From contig NZ_CP083740.1 of the NCBI RefSeq assembly GCF_020150455.1, forward strand, positions 4,154,001 through 4,218,000: a stretch of 64,000 bases of DNA. Reading direction: 5' to 3'. Source of the DNA: Bremerella sp. TYQ1. Lineage in GTDB: Bacteria; Planctomycetota; Planctomycetia; Pirellulales; Pirellulaceae. Within the stretch, counting starts at the first letter, position 1. Each line of letters starts with the position of its first letter. Position numbers and translations under genes: made by a program. The notes beneath the pieces were generated by a model. That model was given only the letters and a program-made list of their open reading frames with translations. It made no database searches and was not told where the DNA came from. Below are positions 1 through 8,718 of this stretch, one piece after another.

Positions 1-525
1 CTCGGCGACGCGTTGATCCCCAGTGTGAAAGTTCCTTCCGTTCCTGGAATGGGTGGTCCTTCCGGAGCTTCGACTCCCCCGGGCGCGATGCCATCGGACG
101 CGATGCCATCAGGCGGCAACGATCCTTTCGGCGGACAGCCAGCTCCTGGGGCTGACCCATTTGGTGACGCACCTCCTGCTGGCAACGACGATCCGTTCGG
201 TGCTCAGCCGATGCCAGAAATGGATGCTCCTTCCGACGATCCATTCGGAGCCGCTCCACCGGCTGCCGGCAACGACCCGTTCGGTGCCGCTCCAGCTCCG
301 ACGACTCCAACGCCAATGAATCCGCCTGCGGACGATCCTTTTGGTGCTGCTCCAGCCCCAACGACCGAGCCAAGTGACGACCCATTCGGGGCCGCACCTG
401 CTCCTGCGGATACGACGCCAAACGACGATCCATTCGGTGCGACGCCAGCTCCTTCGGACGACCCTTTCGGCGCCGCTCCGATGCCCGAGATGACGCCACC
501 TGCCGACGATCCATTCGGCAACTAG
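1..525 (+). CDS. C-terminal part of a DPFG-repeat protein (5' end outside window)
   Basis: The frame is open from the first base, so the true start lies upstream and only about 174 C-terminal residues are visible. They are low complexity, rich in Pro, Ala, Gly and Asp, with ten copies of Asp-Pro-Phe-Gly spaced about 10-25 residues apart, usually as DDPFGA followed by Pro/Ala/Thr linkers. The protein ends with DDPFGN and a TAG stop. Such a tail is almost certainly disordered, and the regular Phe motif suggests a multivalent binding platform rather than an enzyme. No catalytic domain is visible, so the function of the whole protein cannot be told. A frame on the opposite strand is the mirror of the repeat. 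Confidence 0.65.
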   Translation, partial: LGDALIPSVKVPSVPGMGGPSGASTPPGAMPSDAMPSGGNDPFGGQPAPGADPFGDAPPAGNDDPFGAQPMPEMDAPSDDPFGAAPPAAGNDPFGAAPAPTTPTPMNPPADDPFGAAPAPTTEPSDDPFGAAPAPADTTPNDDPFGATPAPSDDPFGAAPMPEMTPPADDPFGN

Positions 526-685
526 CGAACCACTTCGACGAGACACCATGATCTCGCACACGCGGAACTTCGGCAGCGTTTTTCCTTGACGCGCCGTTGT
601 TCCGTTTCGGACAATGAGTCCGAACTTTTCCTGCCCCACTGCTCCCGCCGGCGGTCTCGCCATGCAGAACCAAGGAACCTATCTC

Positions 686-2920
686 ATGAAGCGCTACGTA
701 GTGCTAGTCAGTCTCGTGCTGACTCCCCTTCTTGCCTCGATTGCGTTGGCTGCCCCTCGAATCGATAACGTTTCGCTACGTGGTGTGACGATCGGCCAAA
801 CAACGCGGCTAAGCTTGCAAGGAAAGCAGCTCGGTCCAGATCCGAAAATTCATCTCGATTTCCCGTCACAGGAAATCCGCGTTCTGCCGGAATCGAATGC
901 CGAGAAACTTGAAATCGAAATTGATCTTCCTGAAGGTGTGCCGCCGGGGCTTGGTCGACTGCGTGTTGCCACGGCCACCGGAATCAGTGCCCCGGTTACC
1001 CTTGGCGTCGATATGCTTCCGAATGTGGCATTTCGCGACACGATTGACGAATTGCCGATCGCATTAAACGGAAGCCTGACCGGCTCGCAGCTTCTCAGCA
1101 CAACGCTTTCAGGAAAGCGTGGCCAGGCGGTTGTCGTCGATATCGAAGCTCAAAGGATCGGCAGCAAGCTACAGCCCTTGGTCAGCATTGTGGACGAACG
1201 GGGTACTCAGCTGGCATATTCGTCGCGAGAAGTCACGCTGCGGGGCGATGCTCGCGTAGCAGTCAAGCTTCCCGCCGACGGTCCTTACACGATTAAACTG
1301 CAAGACGTTTTGTTCAAAGGCGCGTCGCCCGGGTACTTTCGAATGAGGATCCGTACGACTGGTTCCGTCGATCCGATCTTCCCTGCGGCGCTACGTTTGC
1401 CGAACGAAACCGAAGCATGGCAGAACTCTGTTGATTCTCTTTCGCAGACGTTCGTCGAAACCCGCCGGTTAATGGCGAACGATGCCCATGCGTTCAGCGA
1501 ACCTCTACCGGTGATTCTGTATGGGGGAACTCGCGAAGTTGTCGAATCCGCGGATACGGACGGTACCGCGATGACCGTCGGCGCTGTGCCTGTAGGTATT
1601 CGAGGAATTCTTTCAGAGCCAAAGCAGCGTGACGAGTTTCTGGTAGATGTGACGCCTGGTACCAAGCTGCGTGCAGAAGTGTTTGCCCAGCGAATTCATT
1701 CTCCGGTCGATGCGGTTCTGGAAATCCGTAAACCGGACGGAGGCATGCTGGCCAGTTCGGACGATCAGAAAGACACGCCAGATCCTGCGGCTCTGTTTGA
1801 TGTTCCCCAAGGTGTGAACCAAGTCAAAGTATCGATCCACGATATTGGTCATTCTGGCGGCCCGGTGAATGCTTACGATCTTTCGATTACGCCAGCCAAC
1901 GCCGCCGATTTTCACCTGCATGTGCGTTCGCCGTCGGTCAATGTGCCAGCCGGCGGTAGCGCGGTACTGGAAGTAGTGGCCGTTCGTCGTGGCTTCAACG
2001 GTCCCATCCAACTCGACTTTCCCCATTTGCCTGCTGGCGTCACCGCTTCGCTGGCCGAGATCCCTGCGAAAGCAGATCGTGCGTTGGTAACATTCACCGC
2101 ATCGGCCGACGCCAAAACAGCCGATGTCGGCCCAGTTATTGGAATCGTGACGGCCGGGGAACGATCGATAACACGAGTCGCCTCAGTGGGAACGGAACCA
2201 GGCACGTTTGGTGTCGTTCCAGACGAAGTCAATTTGGGCGTCGGCATTATCGAGAAGCCGGCGCTATTGGTCAGTTGGAGCGAAACGCCGGTAGCTGATT
2301 CGCTGGGGCTTGGTCAAACGACCGAACTTTCGGTGAACATCCAGCGAGGCGAAAATCAGAACGGGCCCGTCCGTTTTTCGTTGCTCACCTCTCAGGTCGT
2401 TCCTCAAGTGAAAGGAAAACCGGATCTGTCAAAGGCGATCCAGCTGCAGGGCGACCTTGTCCTCAAAGCAGATCAAAACGTCGCGAAGTTTGCGCTTTCT
2501 ATACCTCAACAATTGAAAGACATTGCGTGGGATGTGAGTGTCAAAGGAGAACTTCTTTCGGACGATCAGAAGCAAGTGAAAGCGTCCGCGACAACGCCGG
2601 CCGTTCGCATGACACTTGGCTCGCCTGTCTACTTGGCTTTGACCGGCGAGGCAGTCATCCGCTTGAATGGCTCGATTTCCCGAGCCGGTGGATTCTCGGA
2701 AGCGGTCACGATTGTCGCAGAAGGCCTTCCCAAAGAAGCTAAGTCTCCGCCAGTCGAAATCGCCAGCGATAAAACCGACTTTGTGATCGAAATTACACTT
2801 CCCTCTGGGATCCCAGCAAAGCCCTTGGAGAACGTTCGATTGGTTGCAAAATCGAAGCATAACGGGAAAGAAGCAACCAGTAATTCGATCGCCATAAAGT
2901 TGGAAACCGGCTCGAAATAA
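686..2920 (+). CDS. secreted protein with Ig-like and PPC (pre-peptidase C-terminal) domains
   Basis: A 744-residue exported protein. The ATG at 686 is chosen because it opens directly onto a signal peptide (MKRYVVLVSLVLTPLLAS, cleavage near ALA-AP); the frame is open further upstream but would only add an unlikely leader. After the signal comes an IPT/TIG-like Ig fold (about residues 24-115), then two beta-rich stretches typical of PPC domains (about 140-235 and 310-430, with a D-x-Y/F-x-L-x-I-type end), then further beta-sandwich repeats. No protease or other catalytic motif is visible. PPC proteins of this build are common in planctomycetes and are thought to be secreted or surface-attached; the substrate is unknown. 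It stands alone, with no gene within 190 bases downstream. Confidence 0.85.
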   Translation: MKRYVVLVSLVLTPLLASIALAAPRIDNVSLRGVTIGQTTRLSLQGKQLGPDPKIHLDFPSQEIRVLPESNAEKLEIEIDLPEGVPPGLGRLRVATATGISAPVTLGVDMLPNVAFRDTIDELPIALNGSLTGSQLLSTTLSGKRGQAVVVDIEAQRIGSKLQPLVSIVDERGTQLAYSSREVTLRGDARVAVKLPADGPYTIKLQDVLFKGASPGYFRMRIRTTGSVDPIFPAALRLPNETEAWQNSVDSLSQTFVETRRLMANDAHAFSEPLPVILYGGTREVVESADTDGTAMTVGAVPVGIRGILSEPKQRDEFLVDVTPGTKLRAEVFAQRIHSPVDAVLEIRKPDGGMLASSDDQKDTPDPAALFDVPQGVNQVKVSIHDIGHSGGPVNAYDLSITPANAADFHLHVRSPSVNVPAGGSAVLEVVAVRRGFNGPIQLDFPHLPAGVTASLAEIPAKADRALVTFTASADAKTADVGPVIGIVTAGERSITRVASVGTEPGTFGVVPDEVNLGVGIIEKPALLVSWSETPVADSLGLGQTTELSVNIQRGENQNGPVRFSLLTSQVVPQVKGKPDLSKAIQLQGDLVLKADQNVAKFALSIPQQLKDIAWDVSVKGELLSDDQKQVKASATTPAVRMTLGSPVYLALTGEAVIRLNGSISRAGGFSEAVTIVAEGLPKEAKSPPVEIASDKTDFVIEITLPSGIPAKPLENVRLVAKSKHNGKEATSNSIAIKLETGSK

Positions 2921-3117
2921 CTTTCGCCCCTCTTCGGGCGGGAAATTGAGTGATTAAGCTCAATTGGGCCGGTAAAGCGTGGTCATCTTGCCTATACTGA
3001 ACCGTTCGTTGTCACCCCCCCGCCTACCTTTAGGGGACGACGTGAAGGAAGCGCAGCGCGGCGAAAAGCCTGCCTCGCGCACGATGGGACCTTTCGATAC
3101 CAAGAGAGACAGACCAC

Positions 3118-4284
3118 ATGCACAAGTTTGTTTTGACATTGGCAATGGCTTCGGTCATCGCCGTTTCCGCTTCTGCCGCGGAAGTTGCTGGCATCAGTTC
3201 GACGAAGCCTGATTCAGGCCCTTACGTAGAAACCGATAAAGGTTTCATGGTGCCTTACGAAGTTTCCATTCCTGGCTCGAAAGCCAAGCTGAAGATGATT
3301 CCCGTCCCCGGCGGAACCTTCAAGCTCGGTAGCCCTGAATCGGAAGCGGGTCATACTTCAGCGGAAGCTCCTGAAGTCGAAGTCGAAGTTGGTCCTTTCT
3401 GGATGGCCGAACACGAAACGACTTGGGAGCAGTATCAGCCGTACATGGAACTGTACCAACCGTTCAAAGACTTCAAAGCGGAAGGGATTCGGGCCGTTAC
3501 CGACGAGAACAAGATCGACGCGATCACCGTGCCGACTCCGTTGTACGAACCAAGCTTCACCTACGAGTATGGCGAAGATCCTAAACTGCCAGCCGTAACG
3601 ATGACCAACTATTCGGCACGTCAGTACACCAAATGGCTAAGCGGTGTGACCGGTCAACAGTATCGCCTGCCAAGCGAAGCAGAATGGGAATATGCTGCCC
3701 TGGGTGGTGCCAAAACGGCTTACCACTTTGGTGACGATCCTGAAAAGCTGGAAGAGTATGGTTGGTTCGTCGGCAACTCGGACGAATCGCCCCAACTGGT
3801 CAAAAAGAAGAAGCCCAACCAATACGGTCTGTACGACATGCACGGTAACGTGTGGGAATGGGTTCTCGATCAGTACAGCGACGAAGGTTTCAAGCACCTC
3901 GCTGGCAAAGAAAAGCTGAAGGCATTGGACACCGTTGTCTGGCCAACCGAACTTGATCTGTTGATGGTCAAAGGTGGCGGCTGGGACGAAGAACCTCAGA
4001 ACTGCCGTGCCGCTTCCAAGATGGGCAGCAGCGAGTCGGATTGGAAAGAAGAAGATCCGAACATTCCGCTCAGCCCATGGTGGTTCACCAGCTATCCTTC
4101 CACGATGGTTGGCTTCCGCGTGATTCGCCCGCTGGAAGAACTTCCCAAGAAGGACGCCGTGAAGTTCTACGTTCCTGAAATCGAGTTCCTGAACCTCGAT
4201 GTGAGCGACCGCTTGATCGAAGGCCGCGGCGTGCTGGGTCTCGCCGATCCGAGCCTGATCGAAGCCTTGGAAGAAAACGAATAA
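3118..4284 (+). CDS. secreted SUMF1/FGE-fold protein (formylglycine-generating-enzyme-like)
   Basis: A 388-residue protein with a signal peptide (residues 1-21, ending SASAAE). The SUMF1 fold is clear: an MIPVPGGTFKLGSPESE start at about residue 60, LPSEAEWEYAA near 185, YDMHGNVWEWV near 240, and a closing GGGW(286-289)...NCRA(296)...VGFRVIRP segment. In true aerobic FGE two cysteines follow the GGxW motif at +2 and +7; here +7 is Cys296 but +2 is Glu, so the copper-binding pair is broken. It is therefore probably not the sulfatase-activating enzyme, although a sulfatase gene follows 235 bases downstream. SUMF1-fold proteins have many other roles, and the role here is unknown. A strong terminator closes the unit. 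Confidence 0.85.
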   Translation: MHKFVLTLAMASVIAVSASAAEVAGISSTKPDSGPYVETDKGFMVPYEVSIPGSKAKLKMIPVPGGTFKLGSPESEAGHTSAEAPEVEVEVGPFWMAEHETTWEQYQPYMELYQPFKDFKAEGIRAVTDENKIDAITVPTPLYEPSFTYEYGEDPKLPAVTMTNYSARQYTKWLSGVTGQQYRLPSEAEWEYAALGGAKTAYHFGDDPEKLEEYGWFVGNSDESPQLVKKKKPNQYGLYDMHGNVWEWVLDQYSDEGFKHLAGKEKLKALDTVVWPTELDLLMVKGGGWDEEPQNCRAASKMGSSESDWKEEDPNIPLSPWWFTSYPSTMVGFRVIRPLEELPKKDAVKFYVPEIEFLNLDVSDRLIEGRGVLGLADPSLIEALEENE

Positions 4285-4296
4285 ATCGAATTCAAA

Positions 4297-4332
4297 GGCC
4301 CGCCGCTGAGTTTCAGTGGCGGGCCTTTTTTT
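4297..4332 (+). terminator. rho-independent terminator after the SUMF1-like gene
   Basis: GGCCCGCCGCTGA pairs with TCAGTGGCGGGCC (13 bp, one G-T wobble, short loop) and is followed by seven T. It lies 12 bases after the stop at 4284 and separates this gene from the sulfatase downstream. Confidence 0.9.
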
Positions 4333-4519
4333 ATGCGCAGTGTCAGCAATTCCGATGTCCGTGCGGAGGCTTTACGCGCTCGTCGAATTGACTCGGTACT
4401 TTTCAGCTAACAAAATAGAGATCTACTCCGATCTGGCTCGCCCTTTTTGGGTTTCGCGCACGAGCCGTGGTTGATTCCACTTCGTTCCCCACCGTTCCAC
4501 TGGCTTGGATGGAGATCCC

Positions 4520-6058
4520 ATGACCACACCTTTGCGTCCCCTCTTCCAAACGTTGCTACTTGCGCTGCCGCTGTTAGGCTGGCTTGTCAGCGATGTGAAT
4601 GCCGCCGATCAGGCCGGCAAGAAACCGAACATCGTGTTCATCATGTCGGATGATCACGCGTTTCAGGCAATCTCAGCTTACCCCGGAGCCATCAACAAAA
4701 CGCCCAACATCGATCGCATTGCCAAAGAAGGCATGCGATTCGATCACTGCTATGTGACCAACAGCATTTGCGGTCCGGCTCGCGCGGTGATTTTGACCGG
4801 CAAGTTTAGCCACTTGAACGGCTTCTACGACAACAAGACGCCGAAGTTCGACGGCAGCCAGATGACGTATCCGAAGCTGCTACAGAAGGCCGGCTACCAA
4901 ACGGCTGTGATCGGCAAATGGCACTTGGGCACCGAACCGACCGGCTTCGACTACTTCAACGTGCTCCGCGGCCAAGGCCCTTATTACAATCCGCAAATGC
5001 GGACCAGCGATGGCCCGAAGAAGTATGAAGGGCACACGAGCGAGATCATCACCGATTTGGCGCTCAATTGGTTGGACGAGAAACGTGATCCGAACAAGCC
5101 GTTTCTGCTTGTCTATCAACACAAAGCACCACACCGCAACTGGATGCCGGCTCCAAAGTACTTGGATAAGTACAACGATGTTGAATTCGCTGAACCAGAA
5201 ACGATGTGGGACGACTACAGCAATCGTGCTTCCGGTGCCAAGAATCAGGACATGACGATCTCGAAGACGATGACGCCACATGACTTGAAGCTTGCCCCCC
5301 AGCGAGGCCTGACTCCAGCCCAGAAGAAAGTCTGGGACGCCGCCTACGGCCCGAAGAACAAAGCGTTTGAAGATGCTCAGCTCGAAGGCAAAGATCTCGT
5401 ACGTTGGAAGTTCCAGCGTTACATCAAGGATTACCTTCGCTGCATCGACTCGGTCGACGAAGGGGTCGGCAAAGTGCTCGATTACCTGGATGACAACGAT
5501 TTGACCGACAACACCATGGTCATTTACACCTCCGACCAAGGTTTCTACTTGGGCGAACATGGCTGGTTCGACAAACGCTGGATGTACGAAGAATCGTTCC
5601 GCACGCCCCTGATGGTGCGTTGGCCAGGCCATATCAAGCCCGGCACCGTCAGCGAATCGCTGGTAATGAATCTCGACTTCCCCGAAACGATGCTGGCCGC
5701 CGCCGGTGTTGACATTCCGGAAGATATGCAAGGCTTGAACATCTTGCCGATTCTCGAAGGGGATGGCACCACGCCACAAGATTGGCCGCGCGACGCGTTG
5801 TATTATCACTACTATGAATTCCCCGGAGCGCACAGCGTACCGCGGCACTATGGCGTGTTCGACGGACGTTACAAGCTGATTAACTATTATCAGCTGGGCG
5901 AATGGGAGCTGTTCGATCTGCAGGAAGATCCTAACGAAATGAACAGCGTCTACGGCAAGCCAGATTACGCCGAAGTACAGACCAAGATGCATGAAAAACT
6001 GAAAGAGCTACGCAAGCAGTATCAGGACGATACGCCACGCGAGAACGGCAAGTATTAA
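4520..6058 (+). CDS. secreted type I sulfatase
   Basis: A 512-residue sulfatase of the alkaline-phosphatase superfamily, which hydrolyses sulfate esters, probably of algal polysaccharides. The signal peptide covers about residues 1-29 (ends VNAADQ). The metal-binding SDDH follows PNIVFIM near residue 40, and the FGly motif is Cys84-Gly-Pro-Ala-Arg, followed by LTGKFSH. Other family marks are GKWHLG, HKAPH, and [17 protein letters not shown] near residue 340. The length is normal for the family. The ATG at 4520 is preferred over a TTG 15 bases upstream because a purine-rich GGATGGAGA lies just before it. Cys84 needs conversion to formylglycine; the nearby SUMF1-like protein lacks one key Cys, so the maturase is probably encoded elsewhere. 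Confidence 0.93.
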   Translation: MTTPLRPLFQTLLLALPLLGWLVSDVNAADQAGKKPNIVFIMSDDHAFQAISAYPGAINKTPNIDRIAKEGMRFDHCYVTNSICGPARAVILTGKFSHLNGFYDNKTPKFDGSQMTYPKLLQKAGYQTAVIGKWHLGTEPTGFDYFNVLRGQGPYYNPQMRTSDGPKKYEGHTSEIITDLALNWLDEKRDPNKPFLLVYQHKAPHRNWMPAPKYLDKYNDVEFAEPETMWDDYSNRASGAKNQDMTISKTMTPHDLKLAPQRGLTPAQKKVWDAAYGPKNKAFEDAQLEGKDLVRWKFQRYIKDYLRCIDSVDEGVGKVLDYLDDNDLTDNTMVIYTSDQGFYLGEHGWFDKRWMYEESFRTPLMVRWPGHIKPGTVSESLVMNLDFPETMLAAAGVDIPEDMQGLNILPILEGDGTTPQDWPRDALYYHYYEFPGAHSVPRHYGVFDGRYKLINYYQLGEWELFDLQEDPNEMNSVYGKPDYAEVQTKMHEKLKELRKQYQDDTPRENGKY

Positions 6059-6082
6059 GCTGGTGCAGCATTACCTATCAAG

Positions 6083-6116
6083 AAAAGGCTATGTCTTTCG
6101 GGACGTAGCCTTTTTT
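6083..6116 (+). terminator. rho-independent terminator after the sulfatase
   Basis: AAGGCTATGTC and GACGTAGCCTT form an 11-bp stem with one wobble and a short loop, followed by six T. It lies about 25 bases after the stop at 6058. Confidence 0.88.
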
Positions 6117-6138
6117 GTTGGATCATCGTGAGAGTGTC

Positions 6139-6471
6139 ATGGGTGTTCGTAAGAAAGGCCGAGCACGTTTCGAGTGTCTTGGCGAGTATTTCGTCTGGTA
6201 CTTCGACAATTACCATCTTCGCCTCGTGTCGGAAGATAAGTCGTTTGTGGTTGCCTATTTCATGGGTGATCCGTGGGGTGACGAGCCACACCTCGAGATC
6301 CACGGCATGCGTTTCCCAGGAATTGCACGTTCCGAGACACGCCCGGTAAGAGTCGTTCTTCCGGAATCGATCCATAACAAGTTTGTCGAGTCAACTGGAT
6401 CCTTCGTGAACGCGTTGATTCGCTGGAGCTTGGACGAGACGCGTCAGCTGGAATACTACCTTCCAAGATAA
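6139..6471 (+). CDS. small hypothetical protein
   Basis: A 110-residue protein starting at the ATG at 6139 (MGVRKKGRARFECLGEYF). Two in-frame TTG codons lie upstream but fall in the preceding terminator, so the ATG is preferred. It is a mixed alpha/beta sequence with aromatic-rich strands (FVWYFDNYHLRL, VVAYFMGDPWG) and no signal peptide or membrane segment. I do not recognise the family. A 106-codon antisense frame overlaps it, but the plus frame has the more protein-like composition and a shared terminator downstream. Confidence 0.6.
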   Translation: MGVRKKGRARFECLGEYFVWYFDNYHLRLVSEDKSFVVAYFMGDPWGDEPHLEIHGMRFPGIARSETRPVRVVLPESIHNKFVESTGSFVNALIRWSLDETRQLEYYLPR

Positions 6472-6558
6472 GCAGCGAAGCATCGAATAAGTGGGGCGTG
6501 TTTATCTGCTTTCCCGTGTATCCGTGATGGATACAAAATCAGCTTATGATGCGCGCAC

Positions 6559-6600
6559 AAAAAAACCTGGCTGGGTTACCCCAACCAGGCTTTTTGTTTT
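6559..6600. terminator. bidirectional terminator between convergent genes
   Basis: CCTGGCTGGG and CCCAACCAGG form a 10-bp stem (one wobble) around TTAC, with an A-run of eight on the left and a T-run on the right. It can therefore end the small plus-strand gene and the Cys-rich minus-strand gene, which converge on it. Confidence 0.88.
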
Positions 6601-6619
6601 CAAGCTGTTATCGCTTGGC

Positions 6620-7498
6620 TTAGCGAGCGGAAGCCAGACGACGACGAGCTGGGACGAAGGTCATGGTGTCAGCCGGAACTGGAGCCGGTGGCATCATGTC
6701 AGCTTCGGTTGGTTCGCCAGCTTCGACTGGAGCCGAGTAGGTTGCACCGCAACCGCAAGCCGAACCACAACCAGCGTCACCGCAACCGGTGTCGCAACCG
6801 CAGCTGCTCGAGCAGCAGCTCTTCTTGCTGCAGCAGAACAGACGAGCGATGGCGTCCTTCAGCGGGGTGCAGCTCTTCTTGCAGCCACACTTGCCAGCGA
6901 ACAAGCTGTGGTGGTGCTTCTTGCAGCACGAACCACAAGCTGGAGCGCCACAGGTTGGTTCACAACCGCAAGCTTCTGGAGCACCACAGGTTGGTTCGCA
7001 ACCGCAAGCACCCGAGTCACAACCGCAAGCTTCTGGAGCAGCACAAGTAGCTTCAGGTGCACAGCACGAAGCTTCTGGAGCGGCACATCCGCAGCTGCTC
7101 TTGCAGCAGCTCTTCTTGCAGCTGAAGAGGTTGTGCAGAGCGTCCTTCAAAGGCGTGCAGCACTTCTTCTTCTTGCAGCAGCTGGTGGTTGCACAACCGC
7201 AAGCGGAAGGTGCAGCACAAGTTGCTTCAGGAGCACAGCAGGAAGGTTCTGGATCGCAGCAAGCTTCCGGTGCACAGCAGGTTGGTTCCGGAGCACAGCA
7301 AGTAGCGGCAACCGGAGCACAGCAAGTCGGCTTTGGCATGCAGCAACGCGGTTTTGGCGAGCAGCATTTCGGTGTTTGACAGCAGGACGTATCGCAACCA
7401 CAGCCGGTTCCCAGCATTTGGTTCAGAAGTCCTGCGGCGTTCGCTTGGCTACACACGAAGGCGAGCACTAGCGTTGCCAAGAGAGTGTTCCATTTCAT
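6620..7498 (-). CDS. exported, extremely cysteine-rich repeat protein
   Basis: A 292-residue protein with about 58 cysteines by hand count (about 20%). The start at 7498 opens onto a signal peptide (MKWNTLLATLVLAFVCSQANA) and has a good AGAAGGAGA site 9 bases upstream. After the signal, short CC-x(4-5) repeats (CCAPEPT, CCAPEAT, CGCEPTCGAPEA) alternate with two copies of a conserved module, Cys-TPLKDA(L/I)-x-x-LF-Cys-KKSCC-x-SSCGC, near residues 118 and 215. The tail is Pro/Ala-rich and ends with basic residues. CC pairs in a secreted protein suggest disulfide cross-linking; metal binding is an alternative. Planctomycete walls were classically described as proteinaceous and cystine-rich, which makes a structural envelope role a reasonable guess, not a demonstrated one. 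Confidence 0.8.
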   Translation of the reverse strand: MKWNTLLATLVLAFVCSQANAAGLLNQMLGTGCGCDTSCCQTPKCCSPKPRCCMPKPTCCAPVAATCCAPEPTCCAPEACCDPEPSCCAPEATCAAPSACGCATTSCCKKKKCCTPLKDALHNLFSCKKSCCKSSCGCAAPEASCCAPEATCAAPEACGCDSGACGCEPTCGAPEACGCEPTCGAPACGSCCKKHHHSLFAGKCGCKKSCTPLKDAIARLFCCSKKSCCSSSCGCDTGCGDAGCGSACGCGATYSAPVEAGEPTEADMMPPAPVPADTMTFVPARRRLASAR

Positions 7499-7507
7499 CG
7501 AGTCATT

Positions 7508-7516
7508 TCTCCTTCT
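7508..7516 (-). promoter_or_regulatory. ribosome binding site of the Cys-rich gene
   Basis: On the minus strand AGAAGGAGA precedes the ATG at 7498 by about 9 bases. It supports this start over in-frame codons up to 81 bases further upstream, which would place a non-signal leader before the hydrophobic segment. Confidence 0.7.
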
Positions 7517-8130
7517 GAGTGGTGGACTTCCAATTCCATTACTCTTTGTCGCCAGGCCGGCGCTCTCGTGAACAATCACGGTATGCGACTACCACGCCGC
7601 GATTGCTCGCACTCCGAAAGCTGTCCGTGTGGCGGGTTGGACAACAATGCTTCAAGAGATTGAGCGTGTAGTCGAACCTGTTGAACAAAGTTTCTTGGTC
7701 TTGATAATCCCCACAGTCCTCTGTCTAAGTTCCGTCGAGCCAATCCTTGACCCGAAGTTCCCCATCGAAACTCGACAGCCCCTCATGATCCGCCAGAGGG
7801 AATTCCGTTTGATAGACACATCGTGCAGGTATGTCTGACACTCGGTATCGGCGGAATGACTAGGCAGGCTTAATCGCTCAGAACCAATTTCAGCTACTTG
7901 GTTTACATCTACGGATGCGGGAACTTTGCCTGCCACGAAAAACAGATAAACCTTAACGGTTATGCCGGCCGGCCAGCCGTTACAGCTTGCCATAAATGGC
8001 GTCAGAGTAGCCAACAATCGATACAGTTTAACGCTCGTGCTATCGCTGGCCCCTCGGCTACGTGGCGGGTAGAATATGCGGAAATTCGCACGCCGATTTT
8101 ACTTACTGCGGACGTTTTAACGGAAGCGCC
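7517..8130. other. intergenic region without a supported gene
   Basis: About 610 bases between the divergent Cys-rich and cupin genes. Short open frames exist on both strands, but none has a convincing start, composition or ribosome site. It should hold the promoters of both flanking genes; I could not pick out a -35/-10 pair with confidence. Confidence 0.5.
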
Positions 8131-8496
8131 ATGAGCTCTACCCCATCAACCAAGGGATACGAAGTCGTTGACTTCGCCAATATTCCGGGTGTCCCCTGCC
8201 CCTGTGGAACGGCAAAGCGGGGATTGGCCGATGTCAGTGACTATCCCGGGACAATCCACGTCACCGAGATCTCCACCGATGCCAAAGTCCATTACCACAA
8301 ACAACTGACTGAAACGTACTTCTTTCTAGAGTGTGGTGAAGATGCCCAGATGCAGCTGGATGACGAGATCATCTCGGTCCATCCGGGAATGTGCATCATG
8401 ATTCGGCCTGGAACGCGTCATCGTGCCCTCGGCAAAATGAAGATCGTGAACATCGTTTATCCGAAGTTCGACCCCTCCGACGAATGGTTTGACTAA
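8131..8496 (+). CDS. cupin domain protein
   Basis: A 121-residue single-domain cupin. Motif 1 is seen as H-Y-H-K-Q-(x)-T-E-T-Y-F-F-L-E-C-G and motif 2 as HPGMCIMIRPGTRHRALG, giving the usual His/His/Glu...His metal set. The ATG at 8131 is chosen; a longer frame begins 69 bases upstream without reason. There is an odd N-terminal PCPCG segment (about residues 20-24). No signal peptide, so cytoplasmic. Small cupins include isomerases, dioxygenases and sugar-binding regulators, and nothing here narrows the substrate. Neighbours give no pathway. Confidence 0.85.
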   Translation: MSSTPSTKGYEVVDFANIPGVPCPCGTAKRGLADVSDYPGTIHVTEISTDAKVHYHKQLTETYFFLECGEDAQMQLDDEIISVHPGMCIMIRPGTRHRALGKMKIVNIVYPKFDPSDEWFD

Positions 8497-8718
8497 GCCC
8501 CATCCTTTTTTCGCCCCGGCTAAAAGCCATATCTATGGGATTGGGCCCTGTTTTTCCCGCCTTTGACGACTGAAACACGGCTAGATCTCTGCTAGCAGCG
8601 GCAACGTTTTCCTCCCTCTCCTGGACCTCCCAGGCCAGAGATTCCTTGCATAGTCGTTTAAACAGGTATAAGCTTGAAGCTGCGTTTCGACCTTCCCCCC
8701 AACGATTTAGAGAAACCT

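Noticed and set aside
3118..4284. Calling the SUMF1-fold protein a true formylglycine-generating enzyme
   Set aside because: The residue two after GGxW is Glu instead of the copper-binding Cys, so the active-site pair is incomplete.
6491..7471. Frame opposite the Cys-rich gene, rich in Ala, Thr and Ser
   Set aside because: It is the complement of the Cys-rich repeat and lacks a signal; the minus frame has a leader and ribosome site.
7652..8017. Minus-strand frame of 121 codons before the cupin gene
   Set aside because: No ribosome site and no recognisable sequence; region treated as intergenic.
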